In this document: positions 1 to 9,249 of the stretch, one piece after another
Numbering within the stretch: the stretch's first letter is position 1
Layout of the letters: every line of letters starts with the position of its first letter
NCBI GenBank assembly: GCA_007859745.1
Contig: SMLU01000001.1
Coordinates: 3,286,001 to 3,350,000, forward strand
Direction: 5' to 3'
Length of the DNA stretch: 64,000 nucleotides
Origin: Phycisphaerae bacterium RAS1
GTDB lineage: Bacteria > Planctomycetota > Phycisphaerae > UBA1845 > Fen-1342
Position numbers and translations under genes: made by a program
Notes under the pieces: model-generated
Told to the model about the DNA's origin: nothing
Seen by the model: only the letters and a program-made list of their open reading frames with translations
Databases searched by the model: none

Positions 1-1937
1 GCGTCGCGATTACGAACGTCACGTACACCGGCGATCCGCACGCCGCGGGAATTTTCGCCGGCGGAACCGGCATCGTCGGCTTTGACGGCGGCATCATGCT
101 CAGCAGCGGAGACATCGCCTTCGTGCCCGGACCGAACACGCAGGACGACGCCACTGCAAACAACGGGCTGCTCGGCGATCCCGATCTCGACGCACTCATT
201 CCGGGATACCAGACCTACGACGCGACCGTACTGGAATTCGATTTCGAATGCTCCGGCACGCAAGTCGTCCTCTTTCAGTACGTCTTCACCTCCGAAGAGT
301 ACAACGAGTGGGTCAACTCGCCCTTCAACGACGTGTTCGGGTTCTTCCTCAACGGGCAGAACATCGCTTTGGTTCCCGGCAGCGGCGGGCTGGCGACCAG
401 CATCAACAACGTCAACTGCGACAATCCCTACAACCCGCCCAACGGGAGCTTCTGCAACCTGTACATCAATAACGACTGCGACGACGTGCCGCCCGGCACG
501 TATCCCTGCGCCGGGGCGCGCGATACGCAGATGGACGGGCTGCTGGTGGTGCTGACAGCGACGGGCACGCTCCAGCCCGGACTGAACCACATCAAGCTGG
601 CGATCGCCGACGCCGGCGACCCCATTCTCGACTCAAACGTGTTCATTCAGGGGCAGAGCTTCACCTGCGGAACGCCCAGCGGCGCCTGCTGCCACACGAC
701 CGCGCAGACGTGCGAGAACAACGTGGCCGAGGTCAACTGCCAGGCGCCCGGCGACGTGTGGAGCGTCGGCCTGGCGTGCAGCCAGCTCAATCCGCCTTGC
801 ATCCAGACTCAGCCGGGCGCGGGCGAGGACTGCCTGCATACGATTCTCATCCCCGCGCTGCCCTATCTCAACGCGAACACGACCTGCGGCATGGACAACA
901 ACTACGCCGACACCTGCCTGGGCACGTTCGACAACGGCGACGACATCCTCTACGAGCTGAACCTGGCCAGCGCCGTGACCGTCAGCATCACCGTGACCGG
1001 CGCGACGCCCGCCGACGACTGGATCGGCGTCGCGATCGGCAACACCTGCCCGCCGGCCGCGAAGTGCCTGGCTTTCGCGACCACCAGCGACACGGTCGCA
1101 ACGATCAGCGACCTTCCGCTGCCGGCCGGCGTCTATTTCCTGATGATCGACCGCTGGCCGCTGGACCAGGAGTGCATGAACTTCACCCTCAACATCACGA
1201 CCGGCGTCCCCACCGGAGCGTGCTGCCACACGCTCGCGCAGCTCTGCGATGACAATGTGCTGGAAGCGGATTGCCAGTCGGCTGGCGACGTCTGGAGCGG
1301 CGGCGTGGCCTGCAGCCAGCTCGCGCCGCCCTGCACGCCGACCCAGAACGACGGCCGCGACTGCGAGTTCCCGATCATCGTCGGCGCGCTGCCCTACAGC
1401 GACGTGAACTCGACCTGCGGCATGCACGAGGACTACTCCACCACGTGCCTGGGCGCATTCGACGACGGCGACGACATCCTCTATGAACTGCACGTCGCTG
1501 CCCCGCAGACCGTCAACATCACCGTCACGGGCGCAACGCCGGCCGATAACTGGATCGGCGTGTCCCTCGCGGATACATGCCCGGCCGGGGCGACCTGCAT
1601 CGCCCAGGCAACCAGCAGCGTTGGAGCGGCGTTGATGTCAAACGTCGCCCTCAACCCCGGCATTTACTACCTGATGGTCGACTGCCAGCCGGTGGACGTC
1701 GAGTGCGTCGACTTTATGCTGGACATCACGCTCCAGGCCACGTCGCCGGGCGATATGAACTGTGACGGCAGCGTCGATATCCTGGACATCAACCCGTTCG
1801 TCCTGGCGCTCTCCGACCCGGCCGGCTACGCCGCCCAGTACCCTGAATGCGACATCGGCAACGGAGACATGAACGGAGACGGCGACGTGAACGTGCTGGA
1901 TATCAACCCGTTCGTCGACCTCTTAAGCGGCGGGTGA
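1..1937 (+). CDS. Choice-of-anchor L protein with C-terminal dockerin-like tail (5' partial)
   Basis: The frame is open from base 3, so the gene starts before the window; the ATG at 96 is internal. The first ~190 visible residues match the choice-of-anchor L domain (FTSEEYNEWVNSPFNDVFGF, ALVPGSGG). Two copies of a Cys-rich motif follow (GACCHT...CQ..GDVWS.G.ACSQL.PPC), each leading into a beta-rich unit with TCGM and DDILYEL. The last ~60 residues are a dockerin-like pair of Ca-binding loops (GDMNCDGSVDILDINPF and [17 protein letters not shown]), ending in LLSGG. It is probably exported and surface-associated. The export signal lies outside the window and the function is unknown. The same tail occurs on the proteins at 20825, 22647 and 35117, which suggests a shared anchoring or sorting module rather than a cellulosome. 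Confidence 0.85.
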   Translation, partial: VAITNVTYTGDPHAAGIFAGGTGIVGFDGGIMLSSGDIAFVPGPNTQDDATANNGLLGDPDLDALIPGYQTYDATVLEFDFECSGTQVVLFQYVFTSEEYNEWVNSPFNDVFGFFLNGQNIALVPGSGGLATSINNVNCDNPYNPPNGSFCNLYINNDCDDVPPGTYPCAGARDTQMDGLLVVLTATGTLQPGLNHIKLAIADAGDPILDSNVFIQGQSFTCGTPSGACCHTTAQTCENNVAEVNCQAPGDVWSVGLACSQLNPPCIQTQPGAGEDCLHTILIPALPYLNANTTCGMDNNYADTCLGTFDNGDDILYELNLASAVTVSITVTGATPADDWIGVAIGNTCPPAAKCLAFATTSDTVATISDLPLPAGVYFLMIDRWPLDQECMNFTLNITTGVPTGACCHTLAQLCDDNVLEADCQSAGDVWSGGVACSQLAPPCTPTQNDGRDCEFPIIVGALPYSDVNSTCGMHEDYSTTCLGAFDDGDDILYELHVAAPQTVNITVTGATPADNWIGVSLADTCPAGATCIAQATSSVGAALMSNVALNPGIYYLMVDCQPVDVECVDFMLDITLQATSPGDMNCDGSVDILDINPFVLALSDPAGYAAQYPECDIGNGDMNGDGDVNVLDINPFVDLLSGG

Positions 1938-1953
1938 CCGCGGCTGAGTCGTG

Positions 1954-2017
1954 ATCCGAGCCGCGCGTGTAAGCAAGCGGTTCTTATGCCCCCGCTCCCT
2001 CACGGTCGCGGCTCGGA
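1954..2017. repeat. Palindromic repeat family A
   Basis: The arms contain CCGAGCCGCGCG and the complementary CGCGGCTCGG, around a core with CGCTTGCTTACGCGCG-type sequence. It is related to the copies at 33568, 43852 and 63607 and to half copies at 12942 and 29199. This family carries TAA/TTA triplets and is seen only between genes. Confidence 0.8.
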
Positions 2018-2151
2018 ATGAGTTTGGGGACAGCTTCGAGCATCGGGGCGGCGCGTGCCACCCGAGCCTGTCTGGCGCGCAGCCCCGCGCCGACTGACGC
2101 CCTATACTCCTGACAAGTGTCGAGCCGAACCCGACGCCCGTCAGGACGCCG

Positions 2152-3120
2152 ATGAGCAGCCCATCCGCCGCCTCGCCGCATAACCGCCTCGGCCTCAACT
2201 ATCGCCGCGTGCCCCCGCGGCGACTGAGCATTCCGATCGTCGACGCTCATACGCACGTCCGCGAGTGCGCCAGTACCGGCGCCTTCTTCGAAGCGGCCGC
2301 GGCGTACGGCGTGTCGCGGGTCCTCTCCATGTCGCCGGTCGAACACGTCGAGCGCTTGCAGGAGCAATTCGGCGAGCGGATCGGGTTCATCGCCGTGCCG
2401 CGCTGGCGTGACTTCGGCCTGTCCGAGGCGTTTCGCGACAAATGGATGGCTGACCTGGGCGCGTTTCGGGCGGCGGGGGCGCAGCTATGCAAGTTCTGGG
2501 TCGCGCCGCCGATGCGCGAAAAGCACGGACTGACGCTCGATCATCCGTTCCTCGCCCCGGTCATTCGACACGCGCTGGAGCTGGGATATCAGTTCCTGCT
2601 GCACGTCGGCGACCCGAGCGTCTGGTGGCGGCCCGCCGGCAAATACGCGAATACCGCCGTCTTCGGCACAAAGCCGCAACAGTACGAACCGTTGGAGCAC
2701 TTCCTGAACGTGACACGCGACCGGTTGGTGATCCTGGCGCACATGGGCGGGTCGATCGAGGAGCCGGAATTCCTGCAGAGTCTGCTCGACCGCCATCCGC
2801 GGCTGCACCTGGATTGCAGCGCGACCAAGTGGATCGTCCGCGAGACGGCCCGCCAGCCGGCGGCCGCCCGTGCGTTCGTGATTCGAAACGCGGATCGGAT
2901 TCTCTTCGGCAGTGACGTGGTGGTCGATGAGAAGTACGATTTCGACCACTACGCCAGCCGCTACTGGTGTCACCAGATGATGTGGGAATCTTCCTATCGC
3001 GGCGAAAGCCCGATCGAAGACCCTGACGCGGAGCTGCCGCCGCGACTTGCCGGACTTGACTTGCCGGACGACGTGCTGCGGAAGATGTCTGGCGAGAATG
3101 TAGCTCGGCTGGGTTTGTGA
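2152..3120 (+). CDS. Amidohydrolase family (TIM-barrel metal-dependent hydrolase)
   Basis: A 322-residue protein of the amidohydrolase-2 type. The metal-binding HxH is at residues 33-35 (VDAHTHVRE). Later barrel-strand motifs are HVGDPSVWW (~155), LAHMGGS (~195) and LFGSDVV (~250), the last giving the conserved Asp. No signal peptide is visible, so it is probably cytoplasmic. The ATG at 2152 has only a weak upstream purine stretch, but the next in-frame starts would remove the strand carrying HxH. The substrate cannot be deduced. A repeat (family J) separates it from the downstream dehydrogenase, so co-transcription is uncertain. Confidence 0.8.
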   Translation: MSSPSAASPHNRLGLNYRRVPPRRLSIPIVDAHTHVRECASTGAFFEAAAAYGVSRVLSMSPVEHVERLQEQFGERIGFIAVPRWRDFGLSEAFRDKWMADLGAFRAAGAQLCKFWVAPPMREKHGLTLDHPFLAPVIRHALELGYQFLLHVGDPSVWWRPAGKYANTAVFGTKPQQYEPLEHFLNVTRDRLVILAHMGGSIEEPEFLQSLLDRHPRLHLDCSATKWIVRETARQPAAARAFVIRNADRILFGSDVVVDEKYDFDHYASRYWCHQMMWESSYRGESPIEDPDAELPPRLAGLDLPDDVLRKMSGENVARLGL

Positions 3121-3124
3121 GGCG

Positions 3125-3243
3125 TGAGGTAGCGGCCGGCCCCCGTGCCGGCCGTTGAACGCAGGCGACGTCTCTATCTGACCACGGCCGGCACGGGGGC
3201 CGGCCGCTACCTGGCCCACGGCCGGCACGGGGGCCGGCCGCTA
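3125..3243. repeat. Palindromic repeat family J, tandem copies
   Basis: Opposed and tandem copies of GGCCGGCACGGGGGCCGGCC followed by GCTACC. A related arrangement lies at 54347-54475. It forms strong stem-loops between two codirectional genes. Confidence 0.85.
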
Positions 3244-3258
3244 CCAAAGGACGAAGGC

Positions 3259-4269
3259 ATGGCTCGCACCGTCTGTCTGATCCCCGGCGATGGAATCGGC
3301 CCGGAAGTTACGGCCGCGGCGAAACTGGTCATCGAGGCTGCCGGCGCGGCCATCGAGTGGATCGAACTTCCGGCGGGGGCCGGCGCGGCGGAAAAATTCG
3401 GCGACACGATGCCGAAACAGACCATTGAGGCGATCGAGCATCATCGCCTGGCGCTGAAAGGGCCGATCACCACGCCCATCGGCAAGGGCTTCACCAGCGT
3501 CAACGTCGCGCTTCGAAAGCGATTCGAGTTGTATGCGGCCGTCCGGCCGGTGCGGAATTTGCCCGGGGTGAAGACCCGTTACGACGGCGTCGAGCTGGTT
3601 GTCGTGCGCGAGAACACGGAGGGGCTGTACAGCGGATTGGAGCACGAGGTCGTGCCGGGCGTGGTCGAGAGCCTGAAAATCGCGACGCGGAAAGGGTGCG
3701 AGCGGATCGCACGCTACGCCTTCAACTACGCTCACCAGCGCGGCCGCAAGAAGGTGAGCGTCTTCCACAAAGCGAACATCATGAAGAAGTCCGACGGGCT
3801 ATTCCTGGAGTGCGCTCAGAAAGTGCATAAGGAGATCGCCCCGGACATCACGTACGAAGAGATGATCATCGACAACGCCTGCATGCAGCTTGTCCGCGAC
3901 CCGACGCGCTTCGACGTACTTCTGATGGAGAATCTCTACGGCGACCTCATCAGCGACCTGTGCGCCGGGCTGGTGGGCGGGTTGGGCGTCGTGCCGGGCG
4001 CCAACATCGGCGACGACTGCGCGATTTTCGAGGCGGTGCACGGCTCGGCCCCGGACATCGCCGGCAAGGGGCTGGCCAACCCGCTCGGGCTGATTATCAG
4101 CGGCGTGATGATGCTGAATCACATGGGCCTGACCGGCCCGGCGGATAAGATCAAGGCGGCCTACAACGCCGTCCTGGCCCGCGGCAACCCGGACGAGCTG
4201 ACCCGCGACATCGGCGGCAAGGCGAGCACGATGCAGTTTGCCGAGGCGCTGGCACGGGAGATCAAGTAA
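3259..4269 (+). CDS. NAD-dependent isocitrate dehydrogenase, IDH3-like
   Basis: A 336-residue isocitrate/isopropylmalate dehydrogenase. By family it oxidatively decarboxylates isocitrate to 2-oxoglutarate in the TCA cycle. Signatures: PGDGIGPEV at the N-terminus, substrate motif ENTEGLYSGLEHEV (~120), KANIMKKSDGLF (~173), NLYGDLISDLCAGLVGGLGV (~222) and EAVHGSAPDIAGKGLANP (~258). The spacing and KANIMKKSDG wording resemble eukaryotic-type IDH3 rather than LeuB or bacterial NADP-IDH. The frame is open back to 3145, but that stretch is repeat J; the ATG at 3259 follows an AAAGGACGA ribosome-binding site and starts exactly at MARTVCLIPGDG. A homoisocitrate dehydrogenase remains possible. Confidence 0.87.
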   Translation: MARTVCLIPGDGIGPEVTAAAKLVIEAAGAAIEWIELPAGAGAAEKFGDTMPKQTIEAIEHHRLALKGPITTPIGKGFTSVNVALRKRFELYAAVRPVRNLPGVKTRYDGVELVVVRENTEGLYSGLEHEVVPGVVESLKIATRKGCERIARYAFNYAHQRGRKKVSVFHKANIMKKSDGLFLECAQKVHKEIAPDITYEEMIIDNACMQLVRDPTRFDVLLMENLYGDLISDLCAGLVGGLGVVPGANIGDDCAIFEAVHGSAPDIAGKGLANPLGLIISGVMMLNHMGLTGPADKIKAAYNAVLARGNPDELTRDIGGKASTMQFAEALAREIK

Positions 4270-4296
4270 CGGCGCCGTGTGGCGAGGTTTCCGTCT

Positions 4297-4391
4297 GTGG
4301 CACCGGTTTTCAACCGACGTCTGTGTACATGTGGCACCGGTTTCCAACCGGTGTCCGTGCCGCTGGCACCGGTTGGAAACCGGTGCCGCAA
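4297..4391. repeat. Palindromic repeat family K
   Basis: Three units built from GCACCGGTTTTCAACCG or GCACCGGTTTCCAACCGGTG and their complements. Related copies are at 5056-5154 and 50388-50443. Confidence 0.85.
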
Positions 4392-4411
4392 GAAACGCGA
4401 AGGAGTCGTGA

Positions 4412-4792
4412 TTGGGAAAACTGGCACTCGCGTGCAGCATCATTCCCCTGATTGGCTTCTACCTCTGCGCCACCTACTGCTGCGGTCACCCGCTGGCGGC
4501 GATCGGATCGGTGGCGACGGTCGGCGGGACGATCGCCGTGCTGGTGCTGGGGTTCAACGGGCTATCCGGGCGCGGGCGCGTCTTTGGCTGGGCGGCGCTG
4601 GCGATCGGGGCGATTGAGGCCGGGGCGGTGGCGTACTTCACGTATGGGCCGGGGCAGGATGCCTTCGTCGTCTACCACGATCACAAGCATGGGCATGGCG
4701 AAGCCGGCGGCGGGCGCACCGATGACCAGGTCCACGACCACGATCACGACCATGAACAGGAACAACCGGCGAGCAAGCCTGCGGGGGAGTGA
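4412..4792 (+). CDS. Small membrane protein with YCCGHP motif and His/Asp-rich tail
   Basis: A 126-residue protein starting at TTG, with AAGGAG six bases upstream. Two to three hydrophobic segments are visible (roughly 5-22, 28-50, 58-78). A Cys pair between the first two is in the motif ATYCCGHPLAAIGS (residues 22-23). The tail from ~90 is rich in His and Asp (HDHKHGHGE, HDHDHDHEQEQ) and could bind metal. I do not recognise the family. It is the Cys-containing paralogue of the next gene, 12 bases downstream; the two align over the whole membrane part, so they very likely form an operon. Confidence 0.75.
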   Translation: MGKLALACSIIPLIGFYLCATYCCGHPLAAIGSVATVGGTIAVLVLGFNGLSGRGRVFGWAALAIGAIEAGAVAYFTYGPGQDAFVVYHDHKHGHGEAGGGRTDDQVHDHDHDHEQEQPASKPAGE

Positions 4793-4804
4793 GAGGATGA
4801 TCCA

Positions 4805-5047
4805 ATGGGCAAGCGAGCGCTGCTGCTGACGCCGGTACCGCTGATCGGCATGTACGTCTCGATGAACTACTGCTGAGGGCATCCGCTGGCGGCGGTCGGT
4901 TCGATCGCCCAGATCGGCGGAGTCATGGCCGTGCTGGGCATGGCGTTCAGCGGCATTTCCGGGCCGCAGCGGAACTGGTCACTGGCCGCGATGGTGATCG
5001 GGATTCTGGAGACCGGGGCGATTATCTACTTCTCATCGATGACGTAG
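4805..5047 (+). CDS. Putative selenoprotein: membrane protein paralogue with in-frame TGA at a Cys position
   Basis: Reading from ATG 4805 (AGAGG upstream) gives MGKRALLLTPVPLIGMYVSM then NYC, TGA (4874-4876), GHPLAAVGSIAQIGG and a further ~40 residues to TAG at 5045. The upstream paralogue reads TYC C GHPLAAIGSVATVGG, so the TGA replaces exactly the second Cys. The frame after TGA stays open, hydrophobic and homologous to the paralogue. Beginning 17 bases after the TGA, 4893-4898 pairs with 4902-4907 (CGGTCG/CGATCG) around a three-base GTT loop; position, size and the G at the loop start fit the general bacterial SECIS pattern. I infer an 80-residue protein with Sec24. The alternative is a recent nonsense mutation in an otherwise intact gene. 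Confidence 0.6.
4893..4907 (+). promoter_or_regulatory. Candidate bacterial SECIS stem-loop
   Basis: A six-base-pair stem (4893-4898 with 4902-4907, one G-U pair) with loop GTT. The loop begins 23 bases after the TGA at 4874-4876. The matching place in the Cys paralogue has a mismatch that breaks the stem. Support is structural fit only. Confidence 0.45.
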
Positions 5048-5055
5048 CGAAGCCT

Positions 5056-5154
5056 GTGGCACCGGTTTTCAACCGGTGCGTGTGTTTACGGGTCTTCGAC
5101 CCGCGCGTGTCGAAGGCCCGCTGAAACACCACCGGTTGAAAACCGGTGCCACAG
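5056..5154. repeat. Palindromic repeat family K, long inverted pair
   Basis: GTGGCACCGGTTTTCAACC at the left and its complement at the right, ~100 bases apart, with an inner inverted pair (GGGTCTTCGACCC, GTGTCGAAGGCCC). It lies between convergent genes. Confidence 0.85.
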
Positions 5155-5168
5155 GGACAAAGGACATT

Positions 5169-5206
5169 GGGACCGGTCCCTCCAGACAGCCGGAGGGGCC
5201 GGTCCC
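5169..5206. terminator. Bidirectional terminator-like hairpin
   Basis: GGGACCGGTCCC and GGGGCCGGTCCC flank a short loop and are followed on the plus strand by GTTTGTTGT. It sits between the small membrane gene ending at 5047 and the minus-strand gene ending at 5230, so it could terminate both. Confidence 0.5.
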
Positions 5207-5229
5207 GTTTGTTGTCGACTACATCCGGC

Positions 5230-8109
5230 TCAATCGCCGATCAGCAGCCGGAAGTCATCCGTGTCGGACGTCAGCGGCTCGGTCCGCTCATCGATCGTGT
5301 TCAGGAACACGAGCAACGCCAGGCGATCGGCCTCGCTCAGCGTCGCCGTGATCGAGCTGGCACCCAGCAGGTGCGTCTCAAACACATCCGCCAGCGTCGG
5401 CGCCGATCCATTGTGGAAGTACGGCGCGTGATACCCGACGCCGATCAGCGACGGGACGTTGAAGCCGACGCCGCCCAGCGCCACCGCCGCGTTCGCGGCC
5501 GCGTTGGCGCTCTGGTTGCGGATCTCGATCGGACTGGTCGCGTTAAACGTGCCGACGCCGTCCATGAACCTCAGCGAGGCTTCGTTGCCGGCGCCGCGGT
5601 TGATGGTGTAGCCGGTGATCTGTCCGCCGGCGCGATCGATGCCCGCGTCGCGCGGCACGCCGCCCGCGTTCGGGTCCTTGTCGAACGCCGGGTTGTTGGT
5701 GTAGATGATCTGGCTCTTGGTCCACTTCGCGCCGCCGTGACAGGAAGCGCAGTTGGTAATGAACGCGGCCCGGCCGGCGGACTCCAGCGTCGTGTCGGTG
5801 GCGGCCGGCATGATCGGCGAACGAACCGTCTGCACCCAGAGCGTCTCGAGATCGAGCGCATCGCTGGCGCCCTGCGAAATGCCGTGGTTGTAGATGTTCG
5901 GGTTCGGCGGCGTGCCGGCAAATCCCTTGCCGCCCTGCACCACGACCGAGTTTTCATTGAAGTCGGTAACGCTGCTGCGCACCGCGCTCCAGTTGCTGAT
6001 GCGCTGATCGGCCGGATTGTCGCGGGCAAAGAAGCTGTCCAGCGGCACGGTCTGCCGCGGGCCGGTGGCGAAGATCCACGTCACGCCGTCCGAGAGCCCG
6101 TCCGGATGGCACGAGGCGCAGCTCGACCAGCCGTTGTCCGACTGCTTGTTGCGGAACTTGAGCGGCTCGATTTCGCGGATCGGCGTGCCCAGCAGGCCGT
6201 TGTCCGCCACGCCCAGCGCGCTGTGGAAGACCAGCTTGCCGACCAGGACGCTGTGACTGAATGTGCCCGGCGCGGGCGGCTCGCTGTAGGCGATGTCGCG
6301 CGTCAGAACCGTGTTCGCGTCCAGATCCAGCGCCGAAACCGAGAAGTTCGCTTCGTTATTGGCGTACGCCCGCGTGCCGTCGTTGCTGATCGCCACGCCG
6401 GTAGGCAGGTTGCCGGTCAGGAAACGAATCGCCGGCGTGTCGGCGGCGGCGTTGATCGTCAGCACGCCGCTGCCGTCGAGATTTGCGCGCAGCACGTAGT
6501 TGCCGCCGCGGCTGACGATCAGGAACGTCGAGCCGTCCGCGGTCGCGTCGATGGCGACGATGTCGTTTCCGAACAGGCGCGTCAGGACGGTCGTCTCATC
6601 GGCCACGTCCGGCTGCGTTTCAACCTTGATCAGGTTGTTCAGATTGACGGTTTCGGCCGGCACTTCGGCGAGCGTCTCGGCGTTCACCACGTGCACCAGC
6701 GCCTGCACGTTGACGTTGAACTTGATCGGCGGCTCGGGCTGGGCGCCGATGTTCGGCAGATACAGCCGGCCGCCCCGCAGCAGCGCCGACTGGAACTGGT
6801 TCGGGTAGACCGCCTGCGGATTCTTGGCGATCACGTCGGCCGTCGCGTCGGCCGCGGCCGTGTCGGGACAGAACGTGTTGTTGGCGGCGGTGGCGTTGAA
6901 CTGCTGGCAGAAATTCTTGCGGTCCGCGGTAAAGCCGGAGTTGGCCAGCGGCGAGAGCGTGATGTCGGTGACGGTGCCTCGACTGCCGGCGTTGAAAGCC
7001 TGCACGATGCCTTCCTTGCCGTCGTCGAAGGCCTCGCCGTTGCCGCCCTCGATGACCTGCGCGTAGAAGCGCGTCACGAAGACAGTCTCGTCGGTGTCAT
7101 CCGCGTCGCCGTCGTTGGTGATGGCGATGGCGGTCGGGTTTCCGCCCGTGTTTACCGTGTCGATCACGGCCCGGGTGGCGGTGTCGATGACTGAGACGGT
7201 TCCCTGCGTGTGATTGGCGACGAAGAGCAGCGTGCCGTTGGGCGTCACGGCGCAGCCGCGCGGCTCGGCCCCGACGGTGATGGTGTCGACCACGCTGAAC
7301 TTCGTGGCGCCGGCGAGCGAGACGACTGAAACCGTGCCGCTGACGGTGTTGCTGACGTAGGCTTCGCTGCCGCTGGGGCTGAGCGCCAGGAAGCGCGGCT
7401 CAACGCCCACCGGGATTTCGGCCAGTTTCGTCGTCGTGTCCGCGCCCGCTGCGTTGCGCACTTCGATCACGGCCAGCGAGTTTGAATCGCGGTTGACGAC
7501 GACCACGCGCCGGTCGTCGCCGGTGACGGCGATATTCGTCGAGCGCGACTCGCCCGCGAGGCGCTCGCAGGCGTCCCCGGTGCCGTCGCCGTCGCTGTCG
7601 GCCTGGTCGGCGTTCGCATCATTGGGGCAGTTGTCGCAGGCGTCGCCGTCGCCGTCGTTGTCGGCGTCCGCCTGGTTTGCGTTGGCGTCATTCGGGCAAT
7701 TGTCGCAAGCATCGCCCACGCCGTCGTTGTCGCCATCCGCCTGGTCGGCGTTGGCGTCGTTGGGACAGTTGTCGCAGGCGTCGCCGATGCCGTCATCATC
7801 GCTGTCCGTCTGGTTCGTGTTGGCGTCATTCGGGCAATTGTCGCAGACATCGCCCACGCCGTCGTTGTCACTGTCCGCCTGGTCGGCGTTGGCGTCCTTG
7901 GGGCAGTTGTCGCAGGCATCGCCGACGCCGTCGCCGTCGGTGTCCGTCTGATCGGCGTTGGCGACCGCGACGCAGTTGTCCTGCTCATCGGCCACGCCGT
8001 CGCCGTCGGTGTCGTTGACCACCGGCGGGCAGCCGAGAATCGGCATCAGCAGGCCGAAGGCGCCAAGCGCCAAAGTGGAGAAAAGTCCGGGCCGCGAGAG
8101 TTGTCGCAT
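5230..8109 (-). CDS. Lipoprotein with TSP3 repeats, YVTN propeller and di-haem peroxidase-like domain
   Basis: A 959-residue protein. The start at 8109 follows AAGGAG and gives a lipoprotein signal (LLMPILGC, Cys ~27). Next come six or seven tandem thrombospondin type-3 Ca-binding units (DxDxDGxGDxCDNCPxDxN), then a YVTN-type beta-propeller ([39 protein letters not shown]), then a cytochrome c peroxidase/MauG-like C-terminal half with two haem motifs, CASCHPDG and [24 protein letters not shown] near the end is typical of the peroxidase family. By family it is a periplasmic or surface electron-transfer protein; the true electron acceptor is unknown. The frame stays open to 8406, but without a ribosome-binding site or signal. 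Divergent from the sigma gene. Confidence 0.85.
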   Translation of the reverse strand: MRQLSRPGLFSTLALGAFGLLMPILGCPPVVNDTDGDGVADEQDNCVAVANADQTDTDGDGVGDACDNCPKDANADQADSDNDGVGDVCDNCPNDANTNQTDSDDDGIGDACDNCPNDANADQADGDNDGVGDACDNCPNDANANQADADNDGDGDACDNCPNDANADQADSDGDGTGDACERLAGESRSTNIAVTGDDRRVVVVNRDSNSLAVIEVRNAAGADTTTKLAEIPVGVEPRFLALSPSGSEAYVSNTVSGTVSVVSLAGATKFSVVDTITVGAEPRGCAVTPNGTLLFVANHTQGTVSVIDTATRAVIDTVNTGGNPTAIAITNDGDADDTDETVFVTRFYAQVIEGGNGEAFDDGKEGIVQAFNAGSRGTVTDITLSPLANSGFTADRKNFCQQFNATAANNTFCPDTAAADATADVIAKNPQAVYPNQFQSALLRGGRLYLPNIGAQPEPPIKFNVNVQALVHVVNAETLAEVPAETVNLNNLIKVETQPDVADETTVLTRLFGNDIVAIDATADGSTFLIVSRGGNYVLRANLDGSGVLTINAAADTPAIRFLTGNLPTGVAISNDGTRAYANNEANFSVSALDLDANTVLTRDIAYSEPPAPGTFSHSVLVGKLVFHSALGVADNGLLGTPIREIEPLKFRNKQSDNGWSSCASCHPDGLSDGVTWIFATGPRQTVPLDSFFARDNPADQRISNWSAVRSSVTDFNENSVVVQGGKGFAGTPPNPNIYNHGISQGASDALDLETLWVQTVRSPIMPAATDTTLESAGRAAFITNCASCHGGAKWTKSQIIYTNNPAFDKDPNAGGVPRDAGIDRAGGQITGYTINRGAGNEASLRFMDGVGTFNATSPIEIRNQSANAAANAAVALGGVGFNVPSLIGVGYHAPYFHNGSAPTLADVFETHLLGASSITATLSEADRLALLVFLNTIDERTEPLTSDTDDFRLLIGD

Positions 8110-8510
8110 GAGCAAGCTCCTTCCAAAGAGTGAAACCCGGTCAGCCATGTGCCGGGTCGAACGTCGAGGCAACACCGGAGTCAACGAATGCGGCCGGTCT
8201 CGAGCCGGCTTGCGTTCAGTTCCGCGCTTAGCAATGCAGTGCGCGCCGCCGACATCGGCGCGCGGCGTGGCTGCCGCGGCTGCGGGCCGGCATGCCCGCG
8301 AACCGATTCCTGCGAGGCGCCCGCGTTGACACTGCCACGATGCGAGACTGTTCACGGACCGCGATCTGAAAAAAACCCAGAGCGGGAGCGGTCCAGCGCC
8401 GAACACACACCGATGAGAGTATACGCGCCGTGGCGGACCGATCTGTCGCGCCGGGCGCGTGCAGGTAGAATAATTCCGAGAGCGGAATCGCTTCCGGGCC
8501 GCCGGCGCCC
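8110..8510. other. Divergent intergenic region, no gene seen
   Basis: About 400 bases between the divergent peroxidase-like and sigma-factor genes. It must hold both promoters, but I cannot point to convincing boxes. One hairpin (GCGCGCCG...CGGCGCGC, near 8239-8263) is visible. None of the dispersed repeat families was recognised here. Confidence 0.5.
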
Positions 8511-9140
8511 GTGATCGGAGACCCCGTGCCGCGTTCGGGCGATGACCTGGCGACGATGACCAGCACCTTCATCCTGGAAGGACTGCGCGATCCCGACAAT
8601 CGCGCGGTGTGGGGAGAGTACGTCGCCCGTTACCGCCCGCTGCTGGTCAGCTACGCCCGCCGACTCGGCCTGGCCGAGCCCGACGCCGAGGACGTCGCGC
8701 AGCAGACGCTGGTTTCCTTCTCAACGGCCTACCAGGATGGCAAATATGAACGTGAGAAGGGCCGGCTGCGCGCCTGGCTCTTCGCGATCGCACGCAACCA
8801 GGTGGTGAACTGGCGCCGTAATCAGCGCAGCCGCGAACATCAAGTCGGCGAGCCGGACTCGGGCACCGGATATTTCGCCAGTCAGCCCGACGACAAGTCC
8901 ATGGAAGCCATCTGGGATGAGGAGTGGCGAGCGGCGGTGCTGGCGCGCTGCCTGGCCCAGGTGCGCAGCGAGGTCCAGCCGGCGACCTACGAGGCCTTCG
9001 AACTTTTCGCGTATCGAGGCATGGCCGCAGAGGACGTGGCCCGCAAGCTGGGCATGACGGCCAACGCCGTCTTCGGCGCGAAGCGCCGTATCCTGCGGCG
9101 GGTGCGCGAGTTGCTTCCGGACATGGAAGAAATCTGGTAG
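8511..9140 (+). CDS. ECF-type RNA polymerase sigma-70 factor
   Basis: A 209-residue sigma factor. Region 2 covers ~25-100 ([51 protein letters not shown]). Region 4 is ~145-200, with a helix-turn-helix ([20 protein letters not shown]) leading to [15 protein letters not shown] at 8511 gives the longest frame; ATG at 8556 ([10 protein letters not shown]) is a good alternative because family members often begin just before TSxxLLxxL. It is followed 109 bases later by a kinase whose N-terminus looks like an anti-sigma zinc finger, the usual planctomycete pairing, so the kinase probably controls this factor. Its regulon is unknown. Confidence 0.88.
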   Translation: MIGDPVPRSGDDLATMTSTFILEGLRDPDNRAVWGEYVARYRPLLVSYARRLGLAEPDAEDVAQQTLVSFSTAYQDGKYEREKGRLRAWLFAIARNQVVNWRRNQRSREHQVGEPDSGTGYFASQPDDKSMEAIWDEEWRAAVLARCLAQVRSEVQPATYEAFELFAYRGMAAEDVARKLGMTANAVFGAKRRILRRVRELLPDMEEIW

Positions 9141-9249
9141 CCGCGCGGCAGATGCTCTGTGCATATGACGTATTACGCGATTGGCGATGCGCGCCGTGCC
9201 GCTACAACGCGACTCCGCGCCTCGGCTCCGTGTGCGAAGGAGCTTGCCG

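Noticed and set aside
5146-7194. Long plus-strand open frame (~680 codons)
   Set aside because: Arg/Val-rich translation with no family features, antisense to the clear propeller/peroxidase gene; a high-GC shadow.
7560-8030. Tandem DNA repeat or satellite
   Set aside because: It is coding sequence for TSP3 Ca-binding units (DxDxDGxGDxC), conserved at protein level.
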